Assembly: GCA_004123355.1 (NCBI GenBank)
Contig: SCHM01000001.1
Location: forward strand, 12,906,193 to 12,970,192
Reading direction: 5' to 3'
Source: Amphirosellinia nigrospora
Lineage: Eukaryota; Ascomycota; Sordariomycetes; Xylariales; Xylariaceae
Length of the DNA stretch: 64,000 nt
Part shown: positions 48,815 through 59,757 of the stretch, piece by piece
Numbering within the stretch: position 1 is the stretch's first letter
How the letters are laid out: each line of letters starts with the position of its first letter
Position numbers and translations under genes: made by a program
Notes under the pieces: model-generated
What the model was told of the DNA's origin: nothing
Seen by the model: the letters and a program-made list of their open reading frames with translations, nothing else
Database searches by the model: none

Positions 48815-50403
48815 ATGGCGCCATCGGTGGAAGCCCTGGAGGGGTACATCAAAGAAGCGACGCGCCAACTTTACGACACGGATCCAAACGCAGTGACGGT
48901 CAATCTGGTCCGCCAGCGCGCCGAAGAACAGAATGGTCTCGAGAAGGGCTTCTTTGTGACGCCAGATTGGAAGGCCCGCAGCAAGACATTGATTACAGAA
49001 TTTGTCGTAAGCGACTGCACACCCTGGCCATTTACGTGTTACGTGTCTCGCTTGATACTCATGACTGACTAAAACTTGTGCAGCAAACACTAGACTCCCC
49101 ACCATCCACCCCGGAGTTGAAGACAGAAGAAGATACCAAGCATGGCGTAAAACGATGCTCAAGCGACGACGAGGCATCCGCATCCCCGTCGGCAAAACGC
49201 CAGAAGAAAGCCACCTCTGGTACGGCGGCGAAGAACTCTAGACTAAAGAAGGAGTCTTCCAGCTCGGCTCTTAGCGAATTGGCCGATTCAGATGTAGAAC
49301 CCAAGAAAGAGAAAAATAAGAAAACGAAGGCTGCCAAGAAATCGACTAAGCAGGAATCCGACTCAGAATTGAGTGATCCCGACTCATCGGAAGAGGAGCC
49401 TAAGCAGAAGAAGAAGGCTAAAAAGCCGGCTGCATCTCGAAAGGCCAAGAAAGAGGAGTCCGAGTCCGAGCTAAGCGACCTTAGTTCCTTAGAAGAAGAC
49501 AAGCCGAAGCCTACAAAGAAGCGTGGACACAAGTCCAAAAAGCTGGAAGATTCAGACGATGGCGAGCGCGACAATAAGGCAGGGGTCTCCAAATTGCCTT
49601 CAAAGCGCAAGCAGCCAGCAGTAAAAACGAAGAGGGCTGCAAAGCGGGGAAAGGTCGAATCGGGCAGTGAGGATGAGTTGAACGGTGGAAACAAAGTTGA
49701 AAAGAACGAAGACGACGCGGATGCGAAGACTGACGAGAACATTACTGCGAAGGCTGGAATTTCTGAGGAAGACACAAAGCCAGAGACGATGGAGAGCAAA
49801 CCATTAGCGGATGATTCAGACTCATCGTTATCATCAGTGCTCGATGAGCCTCCTCCAAAGAAGCGGAAAGGCAAAGATGCCAAAGGAGCTTCCAAACCCA
49901 AACAATCTACAACCAAGGAGGTGACAGGCGACGAAGCAGAGATTAAAAAACTACAAGGGCAACTAGTCAAGTGTGGTGTACGCAAAATATGGGGCATCGA
50001 ACTGAAGAAGTTCGGCAGCGACGGTAAAGCAAAGATTAGACATCTCAGAACCATGCTTCAAGATGTGGGGATGGACGGTCGCTTCTCGGAGGCCAAGGCT
50101 AGAGAGATCAAGGAGAGGCGAGAACTCATAGGCGAGCTGGAGGCTGTCAACGAGATGAACGAGCTATGGGGCCTCGAAGGTCGCCACGGGCGTGCATCAC
50201 GTAGTAAAGCCCCGCGCAAGTCACTGAAAGAGGAATCGGATGAGGGCAACGGTGACGACGGCGGCGAGGCTGACGACGACAACATCGAACATAAGCCGAA
50301 GGCCGAGGATGATGACGAGGACACTAAGGGCAAAACTACTTCGCGAATGTCTAAGAGGATGGCGGACCTTGCGTTTCTCGGAAGCGACAGCGAGTCGGAA
50401 TGA
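48815..50403 (+). CDS. HIRIP3-like acidic/basic nuclear protein
   Basis: Likely a chromatin factor of the HIRIP3 type, a histone-chaperone-linked family whose animal member binds HIRA and H2A-H2B; the assignment rests on architecture. Exons 48815-49006 and 49084-50403 join in frame (GTAAGC/GCAG) to 503 aa. Residues 1-64 form a helical DEK-C-like domain (VEALEGYIKEATRQLYDTD, NLVRQRAEEQNGL). A long disordered region of Lys-rich and Ser/Asp/Glu-rich blocks with casein-kinase-like SDSELSD repeats follows (residues 80-310). The conserved C-terminal domain reads EIKKLQGQLVKCGVRKIWG, KIRHLRTMLQDVGMDGRF and AREIKERRELIGEL, as in HIRIP3. The tail is very acidic and ends in LGSDSESE. Frame intact. AP-1 beta lies about 0.9 kb downstream. 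Confidence 0.62.
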
Positions 50404-51326
50404 CCAAGGAAAAGAAAGAAGTGCAAGTTCGATGGAAACGAGCATCTTTGTGTAAGTGTATTTATATGCGGGACATAACGGTATACTGTGGTATTGATAC
50501 CCTCATCATGCTATCTTGTTGCGTTCATCCGTTGCCCTATCAAGCTGAAGACTGCGACTGAGGCCATGAACAAAACCGCATTGTAAAACTACGTTATGTT
50601 ATTATTAGCTCGCCCTAATCGCTCTTGAAACTTAAAGCACCAATAAAACAGCGATGAATACTTACGGCTCTTCGTGACACTTCTCGTTCTTCGTCATCCG
50701 ACCTGGCGTCGATGAAGAGCCGTCGGAGGTTTGGGAAGCTAGCCTACTGTACGATTAAGTGGGGGGTTTGCTAGCGAGGAGGGTATGCTTCCCCAAGGTA
50801 GAATGTCTGCTTACCATGTATAGCTGGCGGTATTAAGCCTCTTATATCGCGTTCTTTGTGTAATTATCTAGGTTCAAGATTCCATCTTCCAAAGTTGCCT
50901 GGACAAGGTACCTTGGGTTATACAAAGTTATGTGCAGCGGCTGGTGAGTTCAACCAAGCGTTGTACGTACCGGCATGCAAGACCCGCTTCAGCCTCATCT
51001 GTGGCTGATTAAATAGTGGCCTGCCTAGACTCAACTGTCCATGTTGGCTGGCAATGGCGGTACCTAATGATTCCTTCTCTCAACGCAGTAGGTAATTCCT
51101 CGATAATCCAAGAAGACATCTCATTCCGACCAGCGGCATATATCCGCACAAGGGCTGCAAAACACATTCACAACATCGGTAAAAGAGACATCGGATGTTT
51201 ACGCGCTAAGCCCTGGAAGGGCCCCTGATTCTCCCAGTCCGCCAGCCCAACAATATACTATCCGACTGCCGCCCCTCCTGATAAGCCCACGCAACTCCTG
51301 TACCGACATCAGACAATTACTGCACA
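50404..51326. other. Intergenic, no gene seen
   Basis: 3' flank of the HIRIP3-like gene and promoter of AP-1 beta. The last 80 bp before 51327 are C-rich, as in many fungal leaders. Confidence 0.45.
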
Positions 51327-53679
51327 ATGGCCGTGAACCGAATTCGAGGCGCCTTTGCGCCGCCGCGGAAGGGCGAGACCTTTGAACTACGGGCTGGACT
51401 GGTATCTCAATATGCCTGGGAGAGGAAAGAGAGCATTCAGAAGACCATCATGGCCATGACGCTGGGCAAAGATGTATCTCAGCTGTTTCCCGACGTCTTA
51501 AAAAATATCGCGACAGGGATCTGGACCAGAAAAAGCTCGTGTACCTATACCTAATGTGAGTTCCCTTAGTCTGTGTGTGAGGTGCCCAGGCGTGTTCTGC
51601 AGGCTGACAGGACGAACAGGAACTACGCAAAATCGCATCCTGATCTATGTATCCTGGCCGTCAATACGTTCGTCCAGGACTCCGAAGACCCGAACCCTCT
51701 CATACGAGCACTGGCCATTCGGACAATGGGTTGTATTAGGGTTGAAAAAATGGTGGATTACATGGAGGAACCCTACGTAAAACGTTACGAGACGAGTCAC
51801 CATATGTACGAAAGACCGCTGCAATCTGTGTTGCCAAGCTTTTCGACCTAAACCCAAGCATGTGCATCGAGAACGGTTTCCTCGAGACGTTGCAGGAGCT
51901 GATAGGGGATTCCAACCCAATGGTGGTTGCAAATTCGGTGCAAGCCTTGGCAGAGATAGCTGATACAGCGCCTGAAACAAGAGCACTGGTGATAACGCCC
52001 CAGACGCTGAAAAAGCTACTGATGGCATTGAATGAATGTACAGAATGGGGCCGTGTCACCATCCTCTCTTTGGCCGACTACCCGCCCCAAGACGTTAAAG
52101 AATCCGAGCATATCTGTGAAAGGGTGACACCACAATTTCAACATGTCAACCCGAGTGTCGTGCTCGCTGCGGTCAAGGTGGTTTTTAGCCATATGAAGCT
52201 CATCAACCCAGAACTTGTGCGGCAGTATTTGAAGAAGATGGCACCACCGTTAGGTAGGCATGAACCTGGTTAATTTACGCGGCTAGCACTGACAAAAACA
52301 GTGACACTTGTTGCTTCCGCCCCCGAAGTCCAATATGTTGCCCTTCGAAACATCGATTTGTTATTGCAAGCCAAACCCGATATCCTCAGCAAAGAATTAC
52401 GGGTCTTCTTCTGCAAATACAACGACCCTCCCTATCTTAAGCTGGAGAAACTTGAGATCATGGTTAGGATAGCGAACGATAAGAATTACGAACAATTACT
52501 AGCGGAGTTGAAAGAGTATGCTTTGGAGGTTGACATGGATTCGTGCGAGAGCGGTTAAGGCCATTGGCCAAGTCGCCATCAAGATCGAGAGCGCAAGCGA
52601 GAAATGTGTCAATGCGCTCCTGGATCTTATCGCTACCAAGGTCAACTACGTAGTGCAGGAGGTCGTTGTGGTGATTAAAGACATTTACGGAAGTACCCTG
52701 GCTACGAAGGCGTCATACCAACACTCTGCAACCACATTGACGACCTTGATGAACCGGAAGCACGGGGCGCATTGATATGGATCGTGGGAGAGTACGCAGA
52801 AAAGATCAACAACGCTGACGAAATTCTGGCAAGTTTTGTTGAAGGGTTCATGGAGGAATTTACACAGACCCAATTACAGATTTTGACTGCGGTTGTCAAG
52901 TTGTTTTTGAAGAAGCCAGGAGATAATCAAGGTTTGGTGCAGAAGATACTACAAGCAGCAACTGTCGAAAACGACAACCCGACGTCCGGGATCGAGCATA
53001 TGTGTACTGGCGTCTTTTATCCGGCGATTTGGAGGTTGCGAAGGTATGAGCTTTCTTTTCCTCGAGGAATGCTGTATCCAGCTAACATATTTCAGAACAT
53101 TGTTTGTCGCAAAAGCCGGCCATTTCTACAACGATGACTAGTTTGCCTCCGGCCTTACTAGAGCAGCTACTTGCTGAGCTGTCTACCTTAGCGTCAGTGT
53201 ACCACAAGCCGCCAGAATCATTTGTCGGCAAAGGTCGCTTCGGTGCCGACGCGATTCAACGGGCCGCTATTCAGGAGCAGCGACAAAATGCTGCCGAGAA
53301 CCCATCGCCGCCTCGGTGGCGGCTACCAGAACGGTACACCAGCGCAGAGCAACATCGAGAATTTATTGGATATCGACTTCGACGGTGCTGCACCAGCTTC
53401 CCAAGAGCAGAACTCCGCCAGTGCTACTGAGCGTGTCGCTAGCCCTGTGGGTGGGGCCGGCCAATCTAGCAGCATGGCCGACATGATGGGCCTGTTTGAC
53501 GCGCCGGCGCCGGCCAGAGTAATGCCATGGGCTCTGGTGGTGGGAATGATTTGATGAATGGGTTCGCCGGGCTGGACTTGAGCGGATCCGGACAGCCACC
53601 CCCGGCTTCTACGCAGCTTGGTCACGGTAACTCGGAACAAAAAAAGAACGCGAACGATGATCTATTGGGTCTCTTTTAA
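51327..53679 (+). CDS. APL2: AP-1 complex beta-adaptin, at least nine one-base losses
   Basis: Large subunit of the clathrin adaptor AP-1, which sorts cargo between trans-Golgi and endosomes. Introns 51556-51619, 52254-52301 and 53044-53095 have good sites. Read through, it is about 730 aa, normal for filamentous fungi, which lack the ear domain. Landmarks: [40 protein letters not shown]-like core ([20 protein letters not shown]), [59 protein letters not shown], then [26 protein letters not shown] and the final NDDLLGLF. The frame breaks near 51,518, 51,770, 52,537, 52,545, 52,685, 52,985, 53,105, 53,298-53,330 (two) and 53,515; all but one reconstruct as a single missing base, often in C or T runs. 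Amino-acid conservation between breaks is near perfect, which argues against an old pseudogene. Confidence 0.93.
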
Positions 53680-54209
53680 GCGAGGCAGGACCAGACCTCT
53701 TGGACCTAGAAAGGAGGGTAGAGCGATCGGGGTTTTGCTCTTAGTATTATGACAAATCGCACAGTTTTTGACCCGTGGAAGCAAAAGCGGCCTATTGTCG
53801 TGAGACATGAATATGATGAATGCTTTAATGTGGGTATATTTAAAGAGGCTGATAGGAATGCAGATATGCCTAAGCTGACTCTGAATACGAAGGTATGAAA
53901 TCGTAGCCTTGTCCTACGCCCAGCCACTTTCCTCGGTGTACTACACTTGGTTTCGCAGCCGTGATTGTGAATGTGTTCGCGCTGTGATGTTCCTGTGACA
54001 ATCGACATGCGATGTCGCCGTGAGAGCCCGTCACCTTGCCATGCGCCAGCTCTCCTCTTGATTCCTTCCTTCTCCTCCTGCATCTTGGCTCTACTTTCCT
54101 CATGCATCTCTTTCCCTCCGATCTCGAATCTTCGTCGTGTAGTGTCCATCGCGCCACTTAACTCCATTAGCTAGGTAGTTCCCGATGCTCTTCCCGCCAT
54201 CTCAGGCAT
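53680..54209. other. Convergent 3' flanks, no gene seen
   Basis: Lies between the 3' ends of AP-1 beta (+) and the BolA-like gene (-). The frames present here are unsupported. Confidence 0.45.
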
Positions 54210-54673
54210 TCACACCGTCCACCTTGCCCCTGACAGTGCCGTCCAACGGGGACGCGGCTCGCCCCCTTCCGTCCCGGCCGTGGCGGCGGCGCGCGCCCGC
54301 TCCCACTCCTCGGGCGTCTGGCACTTGGCGCTCCACGCGTGGATGGCGGCGATTTCCTCGCGCAGCGCCGCGTTCACGGCCCGGTGCCGCTTCAGGCTGT
54401 TCTGTCCCGCGAACAGGGGCGATACGATCAGGGTTGTGAAGGATTGGCCGCAGCCGCCTGTTGCTTGGGGTCAGTCAGGGTGGTCAGTTCGGGTTATTCA
54501 TTCCGCCTGAGATTGGCAAGTATAAAGACAGAAGGTATGCGAAAGTGATGTGATGTCTGTCGCATGGCATGGCACGTACCGGACGTATCCGTCACCTCGA
54601 CATGTGTCGCCTTTAATCGCTCCGTCAGCGCTGTCTTTAGCGATTCTTCTGTTATGGATGTCGCGTCGGCCAT
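54210..54673 (-). CDS. BolA-like protein
   Basis: BolA proteins work with monothiol glutaredoxins in iron-sulfur cluster transfer or iron sensing. Exons 54673-54580 and 54457-54210 join within a Gly codon (GTACGT/AACAG) to 113 aa with no break. The core reads TERLKATHVEVTDTSGGCGQ, then TTLIVSPLFAGQNSLKRHR, VNAALREEIAAIHAW and QTPEEWERA. SGGCG supplies the conserved Cys of the BOLA3/Bol3 type, and HR-x-VN plus the IHA His are family ligands or contacts. An in-frame stop upstream with no earlier ATG fixes the start. No mitochondrial leader is visible, so the protein may be cytosolic or use an internal signal. The C-terminus after EEW is GC-rich and variable. It shares a short divergent promoter with the NIF3-like gene. 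Confidence 0.88.
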
Positions 54674-55017
54674 TTCTGGGGTTTTTTGGGGGGTATTTTT
54701 GGCAGTATCGGATCTCCCTTTGGCCGCGAGCAGCTATGCGATATCGCAGCTATGCGCCCGCGGTGGTGATGACGGTGATGTATACCTAGGTAGGTAGGTA
54801 GCGTTGGAGGGGTGCATGGGCTTATCGATAAGCCGAGCACTCTAGCTGACTGGCTGTGTGAGGTGATGGTTGCTGTGGTTGTTGGATCCATTTTTGCGTC
54901 AACTCCTTTTTGGTTGGTCGGTTATTTAGTTGGTATCTCTTAATACTTATTGATGATTGGGTTAAGCTTGCTGCTATATTAGACCTACTTCTCCATAGTA
55001 CGGCGTGGCAGAGTGCA
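54674..55017. promoter_or_regulatory. Divergent BolA / NIF3 promoter
   Basis: This 344-bp region lies between two head-to-head genes. It holds a TACCTAGGTAGGTAGGTAG run at 54,783-54,801. No other element could be assigned. Confidence 0.5.
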
Positions 55018-56334
55018 ATGTTGAGTTCACAACGACTTCTATTGAGATCTGGGTTATTTGTTCCTATTCGGCAGCCGAGATCTACACTACCCTCTCTCAC
55101 TCGAACGATCTCTCGCTTGGCTCACCGGCCAAACATAGGACGAACGAAGGCTGCTGGCTTCACGGCGAATCGAACAACGACGCTATTAGGTTTCGGACAC
55201 ATCACAACTATGGCTGAAACCCCGTCTTTCAACGATGCCGTGGTTCAGGCCATGAGGAATTTGTGAGCAAGCTGTTCCGTGAATAACATGTTCTTATTTT
55301 ATATAGAAAACATTCATTGACCATTGATATAGATATCCTGAGGAGCTGGCGGACAAGTCGTGGGATAACACGGGTTGTGAGCAAAGGCCTTGTTATATCT
55401 AGATTGGCCTTGCATGAAATACTAATTATCATGAGTATTATAGTACTCCTGGACCAGGCCCCCTCTTTTCCGAAGCGGGCGGGCAACTCTAGGCCAACTG
55501 TACTCCTCACAAATGATTTAACACAGGTAGTAGTAGACGAAGCCTTGGAAAAGGGGGCCAGTGTCATTGTCTGCTACCGTAAGACGCCTTCAAGTCGTTA
55601 GTTGTATTATTATGCCCGGCTAATGAGAAATCATAGACCCTATCATCTTCAAGCCATTGAAATCCTTGACCACCAAGGATCCGATGCAGGCCCAACTTCT
55701 CCGATTGATAGCGGCTGGAATAACAGTATACTGCCCGCACACAGCCGTTGATGCTGCCGTCGGAGGTCTTAACGATTGGCTCTGTGACATCTTGATAGAC
55801 GGCGATGAAGAAATCAAGAGGACAGTAGCTGAGCCCATTTCCCGGCCATTGCCCGCGAGCCTGCAGGGCCAGGACGTAGGCTACGGGCGAGCCTTCGAAC
55901 TGAGCCAATCCATTACCCTTCAGACTCTACTGAAGCGTCTCTCTGCCGGTATCGGTGGTCAGAAGTACCTGATGGTCGCCCTCCCTCCCACAGAACGATC
56001 TCACCAAAACCCAGATGATCACCAAGATCGCTGTCTGTGCCGGTTCGGGTTCGGACGTCCTCAAGAACACAGACGCACAAGTTCTGGTGACTGGCGAGAT
56101 GGCCCACCATTACGCGCTCCGACATACACAGCTAGGTCAGATCGTGGTCACCTGTTTTCACAGCAACTCCGAGAGGAAGTTCCTGGAGCAGAGACTCAAG
56201 CCGCAGCTTGAGACACAGCTTAAGGATGCTGGTTTGGCGATGTGCTCGTGATCGCAAGCAGTGCGGATAAGGATCCGTTGATATCATCGACGTACGGGAT
56301 CTCGCTTAATGTAGTGTCTTTGCACGGGATGTAG
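55018..56334 (+). CDS. NIF3-like metal-binding protein with mitochondrial leader, frameshifted
   Basis: NIF3/DUF34 proteins bind a two-metal centre; their reaction is debated. Exons 55018-55262, 55333-55376, 55444-55578 and from 55637 join cleanly. The ATG at 55018 adds about 64 residues rich in Arg, Ser and Leu with no acid (MLSSQRLLLRSGLFVPIRQP), a classic mitochondrial targeting peptide; the alternative ATG at 55210 starts the core MAETPSFNDAVVQAMRNL. Core motifs: ELADKSWDNTGLLL, TNDLTQVVVDEAL, VIVCYHPIIF (formed by splicing), CPHTAVDAAVGGLNDWL, VCAGSGSDVLKN and GEMAHHYAL. The frame changes at about 55,992 (CCACAGAACG) and again near 56,240; after the second, ADKDPLISSTY matches the family C-terminus, giving an end at 56334 instead of the apparent stop at 56249. 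Confidence 0.82.
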
Positions 56335-56640
56335 TGTTGCATGCGACAGAATTAAGCCTGCTATGGAAATCAGACCGTCGTAAAACCAATTCCTTGAAAT
56401 GCGTAAGCTTTGATGGTTCAGATGTCTAAAACAAGGCGACTGTGACAGCGCATCGGCCGTTTAGAGAATTCGTTTAACGCCGAACCCAATAGCTAAGGAT
56501 ACAGTAGTATCTTTTCTGGGGCGCCTAGATAAAAGCAAATTGCTTTCAACGCTGATTGTTTCAATCTTGAGCATTGGTGTTTTGAATCTCTCGCCAGTTT
56601 CCTTTGCTTGGTTCGCCGCGAAGTGCCGCGTCGCCATCTT
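56335..56640. other. Convergent 3' flanks, no gene seen
   Basis: A short region between the ends of the NIF3-like (+) and VPS51 (-) genes. Nothing recognisable. Confidence 0.5.
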
Positions 56641-57548
56641 CTATACACTCGTCGACGTCGCTGCCTCCGACTCCTGCTCTTTCCAGACGAGTAGGAGCTT
56701 CCTAGGCATCTTCCAGGCCTCCCTGGCATCATCTAATCTGCCTTCGGCCACGAGCGCCCGTATTCTGTCGGCGTATCTAGAACCTCGATAGCTAATTGCC
56801 GAGTTCGTAGTCTTCTTTGGCGGATTTCTTCCTCGGCCTTCAAGGCTTCTGTGGGCTCCGCCACTGATTCTCGGAGAGAGTCTCGTATTTCTGAAGCTTG
56901 ATTGTATATCTTTGCAATCGCGGGATCGAGAGTCGAGGCCATTGGGTTCAAGGGGTCCATGTTGGTTCGCATCTGCCCACTGGTTAGCATCATGAGCCAG
57001 CTATATATACGCTTTCGCTAGCACAGCTGGCGTGGGGTGTGTTGTTAAGAGATCAAGGGCAGTTGAACTAACCTTCCGTATTGTTTCGGTAGCCGTAATC
57101 AATTTGCTATAGTTATCGTATACCAGCGCTTTCTTCTCGGCGTCCAGCGCCCGTGTTTCGCCTAGCACGCGAGTGTACAAGCGCAGTAGGTCTTGCATGC
57201 CATTCTCTGCAGAGCCTTCTTCACAAAAGCATCCGCGTTGAAGTCCTCCTTGTCCATCTGGCTCGGGGGCACTTCCGAGTGCTCATGAGGCCCTGTCTCG
57301 CCGGTAAGGTCTGTCACCTCTACCTGGGGTGGTGTAGCGGTCCCGGCAGTGGCGCCTTTTCGTATGTTGTAATACTCGCGCAAAGCGGCGCGATTCCGCT
57401 GGGGTTCGCATTGGGGCGGATAGGGAGCTGTTGGGGTTTGGCGATGATACGGGTGATCGTGCGCTGTCGAGGCTGGGACGAGTGGACGAAGTTGGTGTCG
57501 TTAACGAGTTGAGGCGCCGTGGCTCGCGGGGGTAGCGATCGTAGACAT
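56641..57548 (-). CDS. VPS51: VPS51, GARP complex subunit, frameshifted
   Basis: Vps51 is the small subunit that links the GARP tethering complex (with Vps52-54) to the SNARE Tlg1 for endosome-to-Golgi transport. The N-terminal Ser/Pro/Arg-rich region is followed by LREYYNIRKG, MDKEDFNADAFVKKAL, MQDLLRLYTRVLGETRALDA, KALVYDNYSKLITATETIRK and, after an intron (GTTAGT to GGGCAG), MRTNMDPLNPMASTLDPAIA, all hallmarks of the Vps51/67 domain. The C-terminal helix reads RLDDAREAW-like DRIRALVAEGRL and KMPRKLLLVWKEQE. The frame breaks near 57,525 (C run), about 57,395, about 57,217 (GCTCTGCAGAG lacks one G) and about 56,779. Read through, it is about 280 aa, normal for filamentous fungi. Confidence 0.82.
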
Positions 57549-58019
57549 TGTAGCGTTTCGAGTCCGATATATGAGCTAGAGTGGAAGAAGAAAAAGCGGA
57601 AAACAAGAAGAGCCACAATGCCAACGACGAATGAATTGAAAGGTCAAGCCAGCCAAGTGTATTAAGTACCTAGGTAGTTTATGATGCCACTTGGGAGGGA
57701 TAGCAAATTAGCACTTAGACGGTCACTTACCCCGTAGCCAGTAGGTTAGGGTGCCCAGTAAGAGCCCTGTTAGGGGTGTAGTAGGCCGCTAAGCCATTGT
57801 GGCGTTAGCTTCATATATGTATTCGAAGGCTATCTCACTATGAGTCGGGTTGACTTATAAAAGGCACACAAGAAGCACACTTCATATCCTTTCCAATTCT
57901 TCATGTTTTTAATGTACGCGTAGCTGCCTGTCTATCATCTAGAGTTTTCTCTGTGGTCTTTTATGCTTCGCCTACCTAGGCCGCATATTCTCAACTCACC
58001 TACACAGACAATTTTGAAA
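57549..58019. promoter_or_regulatory. Divergent VPS51 / RMI1 promoter
   Basis: Shared upstream region of head-to-head genes, with an AAGTACCTAGGTAGTTTA motif at about 57,664. No other gene is seen. Confidence 0.5.
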
Positions 58020-58797
58020 ATGGACCTACCAGCTCAGATCCGTTCTGGTCTTCAGAACCAGGGACTGCCTCAACCGTCTATATCATGGATAAGAACTGCC
58101 ATGCCTAACCGAAATCCATTGCCCCCTCTACCAGCACTCATCGCGACGGTAAAGACGCGTTTCCTCGCGGCCGACTTGACTCGACCTGCTCTCTTCGACT
58201 CTCCAGCGCCTGCATTTCCACCCAATGCCAGCAATCCAGAGGTGAAAGAAGTCAAGCTAACTTGGGATATACCGGTGCAAGTCCTCGATATTGAGAATGT
58301 ATCCAGGAGTAAGTGGGAGCAGGTTGAGGACCTTGAGGCCATTGCGAGAGGAGAGCAAACCAAAGGCCGCGAGATTATACGTCTTCCTACTAGGGACGAG
58401 GGAGACGAGCTCGCCGTCGATGGGCAAGCCACGCAACAAACCACCAATGGTGCTGATCGACCGGGGGTACAAGGTAGAGGTTCTGCTCCCGGCCGCCACC
58501 GCCAATGCCGTCACAAAGACATCCACCCATCGCCTAGTGCTGCAGGACTGTCGGGGCCAGAAGTTGTATGGCTTAGAGCTGAAGCGTATCGAAAAAATTG
58601 GCATCGGCACTCTCAACATTGGTGAGAAAATCATGCTGAAAAGGGGTGCTATTCTTGCTCGAGGCACGCTACTTCTCGATCCCGCGACGTGCATAATCCT
58701 AGGTGGCAAAGTTGAGGCATGGCAGAAAGACTGGGTAGAAGGACGTCTCGCTAGGCTTCGGGAAACAGTCGGAGCCGACAACAACAATGCGCGTTGA
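58020..58797 (+). CDS. RMI1: RMI1, RecQ-mediated genome instability protein 1, one frameshift
   Basis: Rmi1 is the OB-fold partner of the Sgs1/BLM helicase and topoisomerase III in dissolving recombination intermediates. Residues 1-60 form the three-helix DUF1767-type start (MDLPAQIRSGLQNQGLPQP, SISWIRTAM, LIATVKTRFLAADLTRP). LTWDIPVQVLDIENVSRSKW begins the OB fold, which continues in the next frame as HRLVLQDCRGQKLYGLELK, IGIGTLNIGEKIMLKRGAIL, ARGTLLLDPA and ILGGKVEAW. The switch occurs in a non-conserved linker between about 58,430 and 58,530; no intron fits, so a one-base error is likely. The ATG at 58020 matches the usual start; one at 57963 adds 19 residues without support. About 260 aa, typical of filamentous fungi. 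Confidence 0.82.
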
Positions 58798-59559
58798 AGA
58801 CGCGATGCAGACCACGATGTGTGGATTCTCCGTCTGAGCCGCTTGGCCTTAAACCCCTCGTACCATCACGGCCGGAGAACACTAAGACCATATCGATGCT
58901 TAATAAATTAGCTGCTATGCAATCAATTAGGGCCAGCACACTCAAGCTCGGCGAGTTAATTGGGGCTCCAAAGAACCCCATACCCGTATTTGCCATTCAT
59001 TTCCACACATGGAGCGACAATGAAGTCACATACAACAAGATGAGGAAGCCAACTCCTGGAACGCGTGAGAAACGGGGATGTCTTAACGTCCAATGGTTTG
59101 CCGCTGTCGTTTCTCTCCTGACGGCGCCGAGGAACGGTGCTATCGAGTACGCGTGCGTTGACATTTGTTGTCCGACCTTGATATACTTCCGTTGATGTGA
59201 TAAAAAGAACTGACTAAGAAATAGGCATGATAAATCTAGCAATGCTGGATGGCCAGAGGATATCACCTCAATATGTCCCTACAGCTTTACAGGTGCTACT
59301 TGCTAAACGCTGAGCGGTTTTTTCACTCGGGATTGGGAACTTGTTTCTCGGAAAATGGCTTGAATATATCGGCTTTCGATGCTTCTGGGTATCGGCCATG
59401 ATGTTTCAACGACATGTAACCCAAGTCTTGCTAGCCGTGCATTTACTTCTATAATACTCAGCGCCCTTCCATGTTGTGCTTCAGTGTCATTGCTTGATAG
59501 AGTATAATAGTATCCTTCACGTGATGCGGCTCTGACAATAAGAATTTAACCTTAACAGC
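58798..59559. other. RMI1 3' flank, no supported gene
   Basis: A plus-strand frame runs on to 59195, but its translation shows no recognisable domain. It may be 3' UTR. Confidence 0.4.
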
Positions 59560-59757
59560 TGTCAGGATCTCACTATCAGGGTATGGGTATATATTGATAT
59601 CTGTTGTTGCGCAGGGAGTCTAAGGGTCCCTGGGGGCTAGCCCATGGCTATAAACATCTAGGTCCTTTGTTCCTACGGAGTCTATATGAGGCTTAGGAAG
59701 GTGAGTGTTTTGGTCTGTCAGACAAGGTATCGTGAGATCAGGAGATGCCTTGTGACA
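59560..59757 (-). mobile_element. Solo LTR-like repeat, copy 2
   Basis: This is an inverted copy of the repeat at 14153-14372. It is bounded by TGTCA and TGACA and flanked on both sides by the identical pentamer ACAGC (59555-59559 and 59758-59762), a perfect 5-bp target-site duplication. No internal domain is present, so it is a solo LTR. It is 22 bp shorter than copy 1. Confidence 0.88.

Noticed and set aside
49059-50054. 331-codon minus-strand frame opposite the HIRIP3-like gene
   Set aside because: It is the mirror of Lys/Ser/Glu-rich repeats and gives only Ser/Phe/Leu low complexity. No motif.
53706-54167. 153-codon minus-strand frame between AP-1 beta and BolA
   Set aside because: No motif, and it overlaps another frame of similar length. 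It lies in the convergent 3' flanks.
31313-58797. Programmed ribosomal frameshifting as explanation of the many frame changes
   Set aside because: The breaks are scattered, share no slippery heptamer or fixed direction site, and hit unrelated genes. Missing bases in homopolymers explain them better.
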